Shown here piece by piece: positions 33,885-42,770 of a DNA stretch of 64,000 nt. Position numbers and translations under genes: made by a program. Every line of letters starts with the position of its first letter. Position 1 is the stretch's first letter. Source of the stretch: Dyadobacter fanqingshengii (GTDB lineage Bacteria; Bacteroidota; Bacteroidia; Cytophagales; Spirosomataceae). The DNA lies in the NCBI RefSeq assembly GCF_023822005.2, contig NZ_CP098806.1:4092001-4156000 (forward strand), given 5' to 3'. The notes beneath the pieces are model-generated. The model saw only the letters and a list, made by a program, of their open reading frames with translations, was not told where the DNA came from and searched no databases.

Positions 33885-35234
33885 ATGAAAAACACAGGTA
33901 AACTATTAAGCTTGCTGATGTTGGGGCTTACAATCTTCGGATCTATCTCTTGCACAAATGATGACGACGATGACGATGATGATATAATTGTAACTCCGGT
34001 AGGAGAAATGAAAACCGTTACAGGCAGAATTACTGCTAACACAACGTGGAATGCTTCCAACCAATATTTGCTTTCAGGATTTGTATATGTAGAATCAGGC
34101 GTAACGCTTAACATCGAGGCGGGAACGATCATTAAAGGTGACGGAGTTCAAAAAGGCTCTCTGATCATTTTGCCAGGAGCAAAAATCGTAGCAGTAGGAA
34201 CACCTGACAAGCCTATCATTTTTACTTCAAACAAACCAGCCGGACAACGCAAGGCAGGTGACTGGGGTGGATTGATCCTCCTTGGAAAAGCGCCTGTTAA
34301 CAAGCCAGACGCGGTAATTGAAGGAGAAAACCAATCTAAATTTGGTGGAACAGACGCAGCTGACAATTCAGGACAGCTTAAATATGTGCGTATCGAGTTC
34401 GCTGGTATCGCTTACGAAACAGATAAAGAGATCAATGGTCTTACTTTCGGTGGCGTTGGTTCAGGAACTGAGGTTGATTACGTACAGGTTTCTTACTCAG
34501 GTGATGATTCATACGAATGGTTTGGTGGAGCAGTAAATGCAAAACATTTGATCGCTTACCGTGGTCTGGATGATGATTTTGATACAGATAATGGTTTCTC
34601 AGGAAACATTCAGTACGGTTTCATACTTCGTGATCCGGCTGTTGCTGACCAGGCTGGTGATTCAAATGGTTTTGAGTCTGACAATGATGCTGCCGGTTCA
34701 CCTGCAACGCCTCAGACTTCGGCTAAATTTGCCAACGTTACGATTGCCATGGCAGAAGGAACGCCCAATGCAAAATTTGCCTCAGCAATGCGTATCAGAA
34801 GAAACTCTGCAATCTCGGTTTACAACACCTTGGTTACAGGTGCATGGCCACGTTCTGGTGTAAGAATCCATGATGATGCTACCATCGCAAACTTCACAAC
34901 CGGAAAGATTAAAATGGATGGAAACACAGTTGCATTGACAGGAACGCCTGCACAAGGTGTTATCGAAGGCACTACACTAGCGCTTTTCGCTCCTGCTGCA
35001 AGCAAAAACAAAGTGGCTGCTGTTGCTGATCTTAAATTGGCTACGGGTTACAACTCCATCACTGCGAAACCAGGTCTTCTTCCAACAACAGGTTCTGCTC
35101 TATTGACTGGCGGCGCAACATTGCCAACAGGATTTGAAGCAAATACAGTAGTTGGTGCTTTCGGCGCAACAGACTGGACTGACAAATGGGCTAACTGGGA
35201 TCCACAGAATGCGAACTACGAAATTCAAAAATAA
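33885..35234 (+). CDS. Surface lipoprotein with poly-Asp stretch, beta-helix
   Basis: A 449-residue lipoprotein. The signal ends in FGSISC, with the lipid Cys at residue 24, followed by TN and eight consecutive aspartates. Acidic residues right after the Cys are the known export signal that sends Bacteroidota lipoproteins to the cell surface. The mature part looks like a right-handed beta-helix: LLSGFVYVESGVTLNIEAGTIIKGDG, GSLIILPGAKIVAVGTPDKPIIFTSN, then LKYVRIEFAGIAYETDKEINGLTFGGVGSGTEVDYVQVSYSGDDSYEWFGG. This family regularly accompanies a TonB receptor, as here. Its ligand or enzyme activity is unknown; it lacks a T9SS tail. Confidence 0.82.
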   Translation: MKNTGKLLSLLMLGLTIFGSISCTNDDDDDDDDIIVTPVGEMKTVTGRITANTTWNASNQYLLSGFVYVESGVTLNIEAGTIIKGDGVQKGSLIILPGAKIVAVGTPDKPIIFTSNKPAGQRKAGDWGGLILLGKAPVNKPDAVIEGENQSKFGGTDAADNSGQLKYVRIEFAGIAYETDKEINGLTFGGVGSGTEVDYVQVSYSGDDSYEWFGGAVNAKHLIAYRGLDDDFDTDNGFSGNIQYGFILRDPAVADQAGDSNGFESDNDAAGSPATPQTSAKFANVTIAMAEGTPNAKFASAMRIRRNSAISVYNTLVTGAWPRSGVRIHDDATIANFTTGKIKMDGNTVALTGTPAQGVIEGTTLALFAPAASKNKVAAVADLKLATGYNSITAKPGLLPTTGSALLTGGATLPTGFEANTVVGAFGATDWTDKWANWDPQNANYEIQK

Positions 35235-35267
35235 TAGTCTTATATAATTGGTGTCAGAATTTCGAAA

Positions 35268-35299
35268 GGCCGGAGGCAAATGCTTCCGGTCTTTTTTTT
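35268..35299 (+). terminator. Terminator of the receptor/lipoprotein unit
   Basis: GGCCGGAGGC pairs with GCTTCCGGTC (two G-U pairs) around an AAAT loop and is followed by eight T. It lies 34 bp past the lipoprotein stop codon. Confidence 0.85.
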
Positions 35300-35444
35300 G
35301 TGCCTGATGTTTTCTTTACCCGTCGTAATGATGTGCTCAATTAGCACTTCTATTGTAATAATGAGTTGAATAGAATATATTCGAGTTCGCTTTTTTGTCT
35401 TGACAAGTATTTATTCAAATGCTGATTAATTTTAAAACTATTTA

Positions 35445-36056
35445 ATGTCCGAATTCCAGGCTTACCTACAACTAGGTTTCAACCACATTACCGATTCTCT
35501 TGGCTACGACCATATTCTATTCATTATGGCGCTTTGCACAGTGTACACGCTCATCGACTGGAAAAAAGTGATCGTCCTCGTTACCGCTTTCACGATCGGA
35601 CATTCCATTACGCTTGCACTTTCGACATTAGGCTTTGTGAATGTTAATCCGGACTGGATTGAGCTGCTGATCCCGGTTACCATTGTCATCACCGCCGCGC
35701 TCAATTTTTTTTATGTAGTCCCAAAGGCTTCTTTTAGTCCCAATGAAAAATCATCGCAGATCCGTTATCCGATCGCATTGTTTTTTGGTCTGATCCACGG
35801 ATTGGGTTTTTCTAATTATTTGAGGACATTATTAGGCAAAGAAGCAGACATTGTGAATCCGCTGTTGGGATTCAATATCGGACTTGAACTCGGGCAGCTG
35901 ATCATTGTTTTTATCATTCTTTCCATTGCTTTTGTGATGATAGAACTGCTTCGTGTGCAGCGCGTTAACTGGATCAATATTTTGTCCGGCATTATCGTAG
36001 GCATGTCGCTGTCTCTGATCATTAATAACGAGTTCCTGCAAAGTCTTCTGGCCTGA
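35445..36056 (+). CDS. HupE/UreJ family membrane protein
   Basis: A 203-residue protein with about six membrane helices of the HupE/UreJ_2 family, related to nickel/cobalt permease-accessory proteins. Visible family features are GFNHITDSLGYDHILFIMALC, where His and Asp residues line the first helices, TAFTIGHSITLALS, and FFGLIHGLGFSNYLR in the middle. Unlike classical HupE there is no cleavable signal peptide. No hydrogenase or urease genes are nearby; instead the M1 peptidase gene starts 38 bp downstream. Metal transport is the family-based guess and is not shown here. Confidence 0.82.
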   Translation: MSEFQAYLQLGFNHITDSLGYDHILFIMALCTVYTLIDWKKVIVLVTAFTIGHSITLALSTLGFVNVNPDWIELLIPVTIVITAALNFFYVVPKASFSPNEKSSQIRYPIALFFGLIHGLGFSNYLRTLLGKEADIVNPLLGFNIGLELGQLIIVFIILSIAFVMIELLRVQRVNWINILSGIIVGMSLSLIINNEFLQSLLA

Positions 36057-36093
36057 TTATAAAAACCGCATTATTTCCAACAACCTGCTAAAC

Positions 36094-38475
36094 ATGAAAA
36101 AATCACTTCTATCGTTACTTATTCTGCTGCTTACGCTGCCTGCAATGGCGCAACAGCTTCCTGTAAACCCCAATTACAAAGCCAACGACCGCTTTGAACA
36201 ACTGGGAACTACACTTCCGACACCCAATTCCACCCGCGCAGCATCCGGTGCGCCGGGACGCGAATATTGGCAGCAACGCGCCGATTACGACATTAAAGTG
36301 GAGCTTGACGATGATAACCGTCAGATTATCGGCTCCGAAACCATCACATTTTTCAATAATTCCCCGGACGACCTGAAATACATCTGGCTGCAACTGGATC
36401 AAAACCTTTTCAAAAAAGACGGCATAGGCGCCACTTCCAGGACCGGCGCGATCAACGAAAAAGGCATGAGCCCGGCGCAGCTGGCTGCGTTGAACAACGG
36501 CAGAGGGTCATCGCTGGACCCAAAAACAGAATATGGATATAAAATCGGCGCTGTAAAAGACAAGGCCGGAAAAGCATTGCCTTACACGATCAATGGCACC
36601 ATGATGCGCATTGATTTGCCGATCACCATGAAACCCGGAACCAGCTTCGTTTTTGGCGTAGATTGGACTTATTACATTACCGAATATTATGGCCGCAGCG
36701 GTTATGAGTTCTTTCCAAAAGACGGGAATGCCAATTATTTCATCGCGCACTGGTTCCCACGCCTTGCGCCTTACGACGACATCAACGGCTGGAACCACAA
36801 GCAATTTTTAGGACAAGGTGAGTTCGCATTGATTTTTGGAAATTATAAGGTCGCCATCACCGCCCCTGCTGACCACGTGGTGGCAGCAAGCGGCGAATGT
36901 CAGAACTATGCACAAGTGTTAACCGCAGCGCAAAAGCAGCGTTTGAAGCAAGCCGAAACTTCCAAAACACCCGTTTTGATCGTTACACAGGCCGAAGCGG
37001 AGAAAGCAGAGAAGCGCGAGAATAAAAATCCAGGCAAGAAAACGTGGGTGTACAAAGCGGACAATGTGCGTGATTTCGCGTTTGCGAGCAGCCGGAAGTT
37101 CATCTGGGACGCTATGCAAACGGATGTTTACAAAAGCGGCCGCAAGATCTGGTGTATGTCCATTTATCCAAAAGAAGGGAACCCGCTTTGGGAGCAATAT
37201 TCCACTAGGGCAGTTGCGCACACATTGAAATCTTACGGCGCGCGCACATTTGAATATCCTTATCCTGTTGCAATCTCCTGCCATGGCGTTGCAGGCGGTG
37301 GTATGGAATATCCGATGATCAGTTTCAACGGCGGTCGTCCGGAAGAGGACGGAACATACAGCGAGGCCGTAAAATATGGCATGATCGGCGTGATTATTCA
37401 CGAAGTAGGACACAATTTCTTCCCGATGATCGTCAATTCCGATGAGCGTCAATGGGCTTGGATGGACGAAGGTTTGAACACTTTCTGTCAATATCTGGCT
37501 GAAAAAGAGTGGGATTTCAACTTTCCAACCCGCCGCGGCGAGCCGAACCAGATCACGGATTATATGTCCTCTGACAAATCGGTTTTGACGCCTATTATGG
37601 CTTCGGCTGAAAATGTAATTGGCTTAGGGCCAAATGCATATGCAAAACCAGCAACAGCGTTGAACATTCTTCGCGAAACTGTCATGGGCCGCGAGCTGTT
37701 CGATCATGCATTCAAAGAATATGCGACTCGGTGGAGATTTAAAAGCCCATCCCCAGCCGACTTTTTCCGCACCATGGAAGATGCTTCGGGCGTGGATCTG
37801 GACTGGTTCTGGAAAGGCTGGTTTTACGGCACCGAGCCTGTGGACCAGGATCTGGTAAGTGTGGATTGGTTTAGCATTGATACGCAGAACCCTGCAATCG
37901 AAAAAGAGATAGCGCGTAAAGAAGCAGCCCGCAAGCAGGAAACGATGAGTAAGATTCAGGATGCCAAAACAAAAGGCGAAACAGTGGTTGCGCAGGATTC
38001 CACGATGGCCGATTTCTATAATCGCTACGATCCATTCAAGGTTACCGAGGCCGACAAGCAGAAGTATGACCAATATCTGGCCTCACTTTCGGAGAACGAA
38101 AAGGCCCTGATGCAGGAGAACAGCAATTTTTACACGCTTTCCATTAAGAACAAAGGCGGTTTACCGATGCCGGTGATTGTAAAAATGGGCTTCGAAGACG
38201 GCACGGATTCTGTGGCCGTATTCCCGGCAGAAATCTGGCGCTTTAACGATGCGCAGATCAATAAGGTGATTTCTTCCAAAAAGAAAGTGGTACAATGGAC
38301 ATTGGATCCTTACCAGCAGATCGCCGACATTGACACGGAAAACAATGCTTTCCCGCGCATTGCAGCCCCAACAAGATTCCAGATCTTCAAACAGCAGCAA
38401 CTAAAAAAAGCACCAAACCCTATGCAAATGCAGGGAGCCGGCGCCGGGAAAATCACAACGGATCCAAAGAATTAG
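36094..38475 (+). CDS. M1 family zinc aminopeptidase, exported
   Basis: A 793-residue exported M1 (gluzincin) peptidase. The signal peptide is SLLSLLILLLTLPAMAQ. The N-terminal beta domain (YDIKVELDDDNRQIIGSETITFFNNSPDDLKYIWLQL) is followed by the catalytic part with HEVGH (His436, Glu437, His440) and the third zinc ligand Glu459 in WMDEGLNTF, i.e. HExxH-x18-E. Residues G-G-G-M-E-Y at GVAGGGMEYP match the substrate-binding GxMEN-type loop. The C-terminal 200 residues are charged and lack a T9SS tail. It probably digests peptides in the periplasm. Confidence 0.92.
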   Translation: MKKSLLSLLILLLTLPAMAQQLPVNPNYKANDRFEQLGTTLPTPNSTRAASGAPGREYWQQRADYDIKVELDDDNRQIIGSETITFFNNSPDDLKYIWLQLDQNLFKKDGIGATSRTGAINEKGMSPAQLAALNNGRGSSLDPKTEYGYKIGAVKDKAGKALPYTINGTMMRIDLPITMKPGTSFVFGVDWTYYITEYYGRSGYEFFPKDGNANYFIAHWFPRLAPYDDINGWNHKQFLGQGEFALIFGNYKVAITAPADHVVAASGECQNYAQVLTAAQKQRLKQAETSKTPVLIVTQAEAEKAEKRENKNPGKKTWVYKADNVRDFAFASSRKFIWDAMQTDVYKSGRKIWCMSIYPKEGNPLWEQYSTRAVAHTLKSYGARTFEYPYPVAISCHGVAGGGMEYPMISFNGGRPEEDGTYSEAVKYGMIGVIIHEVGHNFFPMIVNSDERQWAWMDEGLNTFCQYLAEKEWDFNFPTRRGEPNQITDYMSSDKSVLTPIMASAENVIGLGPNAYAKPATALNILRETVMGRELFDHAFKEYATRWRFKSPSPADFFRTMEDASGVDLDWFWKGWFYGTEPVDQDLVSVDWFSIDTQNPAIEKEIARKEAARKQETMSKIQDAKTKGETVVAQDSTMADFYNRYDPFKVTEADKQKYDQYLASLSENEKALMQENSNFYTLSIKNKGGLPMPVIVKMGFEDGTDSVAVFPAEIWRFNDAQINKVISSKKKVVQWTLDPYQQIADIDTENNAFPRIAAPTRFQIFKQQQLKKAPNPMQMQGAGAGKITTDPKN

Positions 38476-38497
38476 AGAACGTAATTAATAAAAACGA

Positions 38498-38533
38498 AAC
38501 CTCCCCGAGCCTTGTTTCGGGGAGGTTTTTTTA
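38498..38533 (+). terminator. Terminator of the M1 peptidase gene
   Basis: Perfect 11-bp stem AACCTCCCCGA / TCGGGGAGGTT with a short loop and a T-run (positions 38526-38533). It lies 23 bp after the stop codon. Confidence 0.9.
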
Positions 38534-38622
38534 TGTATTTCAAAATTGATTTAATGTAATCTCAAATGGGAGTTTTGTAATTTCAACATTCAGCGCATAA
38601 GCACTTATAAATCAAAAAGTTA

Positions 38623-39570
38623 ATGAACATTGCAATCCTAGACGGCTACACCTTAAATCCAGGCGATCTCGACTGGGCATCGATTCATAAACTTGGGCAC
38701 GCAGATATTTACGACCGCTCCAATGCGGAGGAAATCGTGAAACGCGCGAAGGACGCGGAAGTGCTGCTTGTGAATAAGGTCGTGCTTACCGAAGCGATAT
38801 TGGACCAGTTGCCGAAAGTGAAATACATTGGGGTGATGGCGACGGGTTTCAACAACATTGACATCAATGCTGCCAGAAAACACAACATTACGGTCACGAA
38901 TGTGAAGGCTTACGGCCCGGCTTCTGTGGCGCAGCAGACATTCGCGTTGCTGCTGGCAGTTGTTAACCATGCGGAATTGCATAGCCAAAGCGTTTTTGCC
39001 GGCGAATGGGTTGCTTCACCGGATTTCTGCTATTGGAAAACACCATTAACCGAACTGGCCGGTAAAACGATGGGCCTTATCGGCTTGGGCGACATTGGAT
39101 CGCAGGTTGCTAAAATCGCCCTGGCTTTCGGAATGCAGGTGATTGCTTACCGGAAACACTCAACGCCTACCGATGGAGTTGAAATGGTTTCGTTGGAAGA
39201 AGTATTCGAAAAAAGTGATGTAGTAAGCCTGCATTGCCCATTAACCGATGAAACAAAAGAGATCGTCAACAAAGAACGGCTGGCGCGCATGAAGCGAAAC
39301 GCTATTATTCTCAACACCGGCCGCGGCCCACTAATCCAGGAAAGTGACCTCGCCGAAGCATTGAAAAACGGCATCATAGCAGGAGCCGGACTAGACGTCC
39401 TCTCCACCGAGCCACCCAAAGCCGACAACCCCCTACTTTCCGCCCCCAACTGCATCATCACCCCTCACGTTGCCTGGGCCACATTCGAAGCCAGAAAGCG
39501 CCTGTTGCAAATGGTCGCCGATAACCTGGAAAGTTTCATGCACAACGAGCCCATGAATGTGGTTTCGTAA
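38623..39570 (+). CDS. D-2-hydroxyacid dehydrogenase (glycerate dehydrogenase-like)
   Basis: A 315-residue NAD(P)-dependent D-2-hydroxyacid dehydrogenase, closest in pattern to glycerate dehydrogenase/hydroxypyruvate reductase. The nucleotide-binding motif is KTMGLIGLGDIGSQVAKIALAFGMQVIAY. The catalytic Arg is in ILNTGRGPLIQESDLAEAL, the Glu in GLDVLSTEPP, and the His in ITPHVAWATFEAR. It is cytoplasmic and normal in length. It stands alone between a terminator and the convergent Lys-rich gene, so its pathway (serine/glyoxylate metabolism by family precedent) is not fixed by context. Confidence 0.9.
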   Translation: MNIAILDGYTLNPGDLDWASIHKLGHADIYDRSNAEEIVKRAKDAEVLLVNKVVLTEAILDQLPKVKYIGVMATGFNNIDINAARKHNITVTNVKAYGPASVAQQTFALLLAVVNHAELHSQSVFAGEWVASPDFCYWKTPLTELAGKTMGLIGLGDIGSQVAKIALAFGMQVIAYRKHSTPTDGVEMVSLEEVFEKSDVVSLHCPLTDETKEIVNKERLARMKRNAIILNTGRGPLIQESDLAEALKNGIIAGAGLDVLSTEPPKADNPLLSAPNCIITPHVAWATFEARKRLLQMVADNLESFMHNEPMNVVS

Positions 39571-39572
39571 GA

Positions 39573-39785
39573 TTACTTCCTCGTCTTCTTCCCCTTACCC
39601 CAGTTTTTCTTCATCTTAACATATGACTTCTTACTAACGGTTTTTTTGCTTTTTGGCCTTGAAGTTCCTTTTTTCTTGCGGGCATTGATATTGTTGACAA
39701 GGGAATTTTTAACACCTAATTTATTCTTTTTCTTGGTGCTTGTTTTCGCTTTCGTGCCGCCCTTTTTTTTCGCTTTCTTAGCCAT
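39573..39785 (-). CDS. Lys-rich small basic protein
   Basis: A 70-residue, extremely basic protein starting at the ATG at 39785 (MAKKAKKKGG). Almost half the residues are Lys or Arg, in runs such as KKKNKLGVKNS, ARKKKGTSRPKSKK and KMKKNWGKGKKTRK; there are hardly any acidic residues. The composition resembles histone-H1-like or nucleoid-associated tails and ribosome-associated basic proteins. No domain is recognisable, so nucleic-acid binding is only an inference. It ends 2 bp from the stop codon of the convergent dehydrogenase gene. Confidence 0.65.
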   Translation of the reverse strand: MAKKAKKKGGTKAKTSTKKKNKLGVKNSLVNNINARKKKGTSRPKSKKTVSKKSYVKMKKNWGKGKKTRK

Positions 39786-39855
39786 AGTAAATGCTCCGTT
39801 TAATGGTTTTGTCACAAACCTAAATATCCGTGCCCGCTGCTCACGGACACAAAAA

Positions 39856-39881
39856 AGCCCCGGATTTTACAATCCGGGGCT
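39856..39881 (-). terminator. Terminator of the stand-alone LytTR gene
   Basis: Minus-strand 11-bp stem AGCCCCGGATT / AATCCGGGGCT with a 4-nt loop followed by TTTTTT. It is 27 bp past the stop of the gene at 39908. Confidence 0.85.
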
Positions 39882-39907
39882 CACGTATATATTCCTTACT
39901 GCTAATC

Positions 39908-40297
39908 CTACGCCGCGGCATATTCGCCTACCAGCATTTCCTGGATTTCGCGCATTCTTCTTCTGGCGATGGGCACCTTGCGGCCGCAGCTCAGCAGAAG
40001 CGTATCCGGCTCGATCTGCGCCGTAACATACATCGGGTTAACGATATATGATTTGTGGATCCGGATAAATTCCACGTTCAAAATTTCCATCACCACTTTC
40101 AGCGTTTTCGAAACAAGGTGTTTCTTGCCCTGGCGGGTGTGGATGTATGTGTAATTGCCTTCGCCTTCCAGATGTGTGATCTCCCGTGCCGAAACCCACA
40201 GGATCTTGCCGTTCATATGCACGGCGATGAGGTTAGCATTTTCAATGTTTGCTGGGTTGACGATCCAGGAGAATGGGTTCATTAATGTTGCTTTCAT
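39908..40297 (-). CDS. Stand-alone LytTR DNA-binding protein
   Basis: A 129-residue protein that is nearly all LytTR domain, without a receiver: ILWVSAREITHLEGEGNYTYIHTRQGKKHLVSKTLKVVMEILNVEFIRIHKSYIVNPMYVTAQIEPDTLLLSCGRKVPIARRRMREIQEML. The FIRIHKSYIVN and VPIARRR blocks are diagnostic of the ten-stranded LytTR fold, which binds paired direct repeats. Without a receiver it may be regulated by level or by partner proteins. It is divergent from the LytS/LytS/LytTR cluster across a 308-bp gap, which suggests cross-regulation of that operon. Confidence 0.9.
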   Translation of the reverse strand: MKATLMNPFSWIVNPANIENANLIAVHMNGKILWVSAREITHLEGEGNYTYIHTRQGKKHLVSKTLKVVMEILNVEFIRIHKSYIVNPMYVTAQIEPDTLLLSCGRKVPIARRRMREIQEMLVGEYAAA

Positions 40298-40605
40298 GGC
40301 TTAATAGATAAATAGTTAAATGATTTTTTGGGGTTTGCCCTGGCTATTAGAATGACACAAAATTCGCTTGCAAACGTTGCGGTTGGAAATACATATTATC
40401 CGTACTGTCAGATTTGGTATCTGTAATACACTTTTTGGCGGATGACCTGTATGTAAGGTGTTTTTACGAAAAACGTATATTCAGATCTGGGTAAGCAGTT
40501 TAGATGAACATTTCCGACATTTCAGCTCATTTTTATTACAATTGACAGACGATCCGCTTCTGTGCATTTGCCTGCATTCCTATTTTTGCTGTTCAGTTTT
40601 TCGCT
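40298..40605. promoter_or_regulatory. Divergent promoter region between LytTR and LytS genes
   Basis: A 308-bp gap without a gene. TATTTTTG at 40581-40588 matches the -7 box and would start transcription close to the first LytS ATG at 40606. AT-rich sequence precedes the LytTR gene on the other strand, but I find no exact minus-strand -7 box (GAATTTTG is one base off). No strong hairpin is seen. The length and divergence make this the likely binding region for the LytTR proteins. Confidence 0.45.
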
Positions 40606-41694
40606 ATGATGCAAATCCGGTTCAGGTATTTCGATAAGTATTTTGATACACTTCGAAAAAACCGTCTCAACTTCTTCATTCTCGTGTTAGTCATTCCCTG
40701 GCTGGTTCCGGTGGTGGGTTACCTGATGTGGGGAAGCATTTACTTTTCACATCTGCAAATTTTTCTGGGCGGGAGTTTCATTAACCTGATCCTCTGCCTG
40801 ATAGCCAACCATATCAATCAGATCATTGCCATTTTTATCGCTAAAATTTACCCCGACACACACCAATCCGTTTTCCGCGTGGTTTTCTGGTTTGTACTTT
40901 ATTCCATCATCAATGTTTCCATCCTGATCCTGGTTTTGCTGGCTTACGATGAGGTTCATTTGTTTGGCTTTTCATTACAGCGTGAACGGGCGATCTGGTC
41001 AGTGTTTCTGTTACTGGCCGCTTCGCTGATTGGCGCCGGGCTTACGGAACTGGCATATACATTTATGCAGTGGAAAACCAATCAGGATGAGTTGCAGCAA
41101 ATGGAGCAGCGACAATTGCTTTCGGAACTGGAAGTCGTAAAACAGCAGGTTAACCCCCATTTTTTGTTCAATTGCCTTAATTCCCTTTCTGTCCTGATCT
41201 CCGAATCTCCTGCTACGGCGGAAAAATTTGTGGATGAAATGTCCAAAGTTTATCGCTATCTGCTGAGCGTCAACGGCCCCGACCGTGAGACAAGCATGGT
41301 AACCCTGGATGCCGAGTTGCGCTACATTCGCTCCTACATTTATTTGTTGGAAACGCGTTTCGAAAACGGCATATGCATCTCCATCCAGGCCGCGGACCTT
41401 TGCTTAAATGGTCAAATGGCGCCACTAACATTGCAAACGCTGATCGATAATGCGATCCGACATAACATTGTTTCCGCCGATCATCCGCTGCGAATCGATA
41501 TCCGCACCACTGCGACCGGCCAGCTGGAAGTGATCAATAATTTGCAGAAAAGGGCTGTGCGTATGCCATCCAGCAATGCCGGGCTCGCCACTTTGATATC
41601 ACGCTATAAAATGCTTTTCAACCAGGCAGGAACCATTCAGATCAAGGAGGAAGGATCTGAATTTACAGTGCTTTTGCCATTGATCTATACATGA
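40606..41694 (+). CDS. LytS-type membrane sensor histidine kinase (first copy)
   Basis: A 362-residue histidine kinase of the LytS/YehU (PF06580) type. Four hydrophobic helices fill residues 20-150, with no extracytoplasmic sensor domain. A short coiled coil (NQDELQQMEQRQLLSELEVVKQQ) leads to the phosphoacceptor region with His185 in NPHFLFNCLNSLSVLI. The ATPase part follows: PLTLQTLIDNAIRHNI (N-box) and a degenerate G-box SNAGLATLISRYKMLF. Its last 4 bp overlap the ATG of the second kinase (ATGA). The transmembrane part presumably senses a membrane-related or small ligand. Paralogue of the next gene. Confidence 0.92.
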   Translation: MMQIRFRYFDKYFDTLRKNRLNFFILVLVIPWLVPVVGYLMWGSIYFSHLQIFLGGSFINLILCLIANHINQIIAIFIAKIYPDTHQSVFRVVFWFVLYSIINVSILILVLLAYDEVHLFGFSLQRERAIWSVFLLLAASLIGAGLTELAYTFMQWKTNQDELQQMEQRQLLSELEVVKQQVNPHFLFNCLNSLSVLISESPATAEKFVDEMSKVYRYLLSVNGPDRETSMVTLDAELRYIRSYIYLLETRFENGICISIQAADLCLNGQMAPLTLQTLIDNAIRHNIVSADHPLRIDIRTTATGQLEVINNLQKRAVRMPSSNAGLATLISRYKMLFNQAGTIQIKEEGSEFTVLLPLIYT

Positions 41695-42770
41695 TACGGA
41701 CTTACAGATTTCAGCATATTGGTCAGCTGATCTGGCTCAGCCTCTTCGGCAGGTGGATGTTTGTCCTGCTCGTGCCCTGGTTTGTCCCGACGATCAGTTT
41801 TTTGCTGATCGGCGACCCTTATTTTGCGAGCGTTTCCAACTTTATTTTGGGCACATTAATGGTTTTGTCCATGACCATTCTGGCTTTTGTCCCGCATGAT
41901 TGGGCTGCGCAATACATTGCTCAGAAATATCCGTCAATACATTCTTCATTAAAAAGAGCGGCTTACACCGCGCTCGCTTTTTGCATCCTTACAGGCGTTT
42001 ATATTACCGTTTACGGCTTGTTCATCATTAGGTTCCGCCCGCTGAATGCACAATTGGATGCTGAAAAAATGGTTAATGTCTATTTATTTGAACTGCTCGC
42101 CGTCCTGCTGCTGACCTGCCTGTATGAAGTAAATTATTCGCTGCGCAAATGGAAAGAGATCAAAATCAACAAAGAAGCCATCAAGAAGGCCGGGTTGCAA
42201 GGACAGCTTCAAAGTTTGAAAAGTCAGGTTAACCCGCATTTTTTGTTTAACAGCCTGAATACATTATCGGCGCTCATTAACGACGAGCCGGCCAGGGCAG
42301 AGCAATTTGTGGATGAGATGGCGAAAGTTTACCGCTATCTTTTGCAGACCAACCAACACGAGCTCACCACATTAGCAACTGAGATTCGCTTCATAAAATC
42401 CTATTATCACCTCTTACGAACGAGACACGATACGGGTTTGGAATTAGTCATCAATGTTAGCGATAGCGCTCAAAACAAATATATTCCGCCATTAACATTA
42501 CAATTGCTGGTTGAAAACGCAGTGAAGCATAACACAATTTTGGAAAAAAAACCCTTGCTCATTGAGATCACTTCGCTCGAAAATGACCAGTTGGAAGTGC
42601 GAAATAACCTTTTGGAAAAATCAACACGCGTGAAATCAACCAAGCTGGGACTAGCCAACATTGAAGCCAAGTACAAACTGCTATCCGACAGGCAGCCCGT
42701 GATTGACCTGAGTGCCGATCACTTCACGGTTTTATTGCCGTTGCTCATGCAAAATTCTGAAAACCAATGA
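41691..42770 (+). CDS. LytS-type membrane sensor histidine kinase (second copy)
   Basis: A 359-residue paralogue of the upstream kinase with the same plan: four membrane helices, a linker (KWKEIKINKEAIKKAGLQGQLQSLKSQ), His183 in NPHFLFNSLNTLSALI, the N-box PLTLQLLVENAVKHNT, and a G-box KLGLANIEAKYKLL. The two copies share 15-residue blocks around the His box (AEQFVDEMAKVYRYLLQ versus AEKFVDEMSKVYRYLLS) but differ in the sensor helices. It overlaps both neighbours by 4 bp. Tandem duplication with one shared regulator suggests two inputs, or an obligate heterodimer, feeding one output. Confidence 0.92.
   Translation: MIRTYRFQHIGQLIWLSLFGRWMFVLLVPWFVPTISFLLIGDPYFASVSNFILGTLMVLSMTILAFVPHDWAAQYIAQKYPSIHSSLKRAAYTALAFCILTGVYITVYGLFIIRFRPLNAQLDAEKMVNVYLFELLAVLLLTCLYEVNYSLRKWKEIKINKEAIKKAGLQGQLQSLKSQVNPHFLFNSLNTLSALINDEPARAEQFVDEMAKVYRYLLQTNQHELTTLATEIRFIKSYYHLLRTRHDTGLELVINVSDSAQNKYIPPLTLQLLVENAVKHNTILEKKPLLIEITSLENDQLEVRNNLLEKSTRVKSTKLGLANIEAKYKLLSDRQPVIDLSADHFTVLLPLLMQNSENQ

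Noticed and set aside
33957..33984. Asp-codon run (GAT/GAC) in the lipoprotein as a slippage tract or microsatellite
   Set aside because: GAT and GAC are mixed, so it is not a pure repeat; it is better explained as the acidic surface-export signal.
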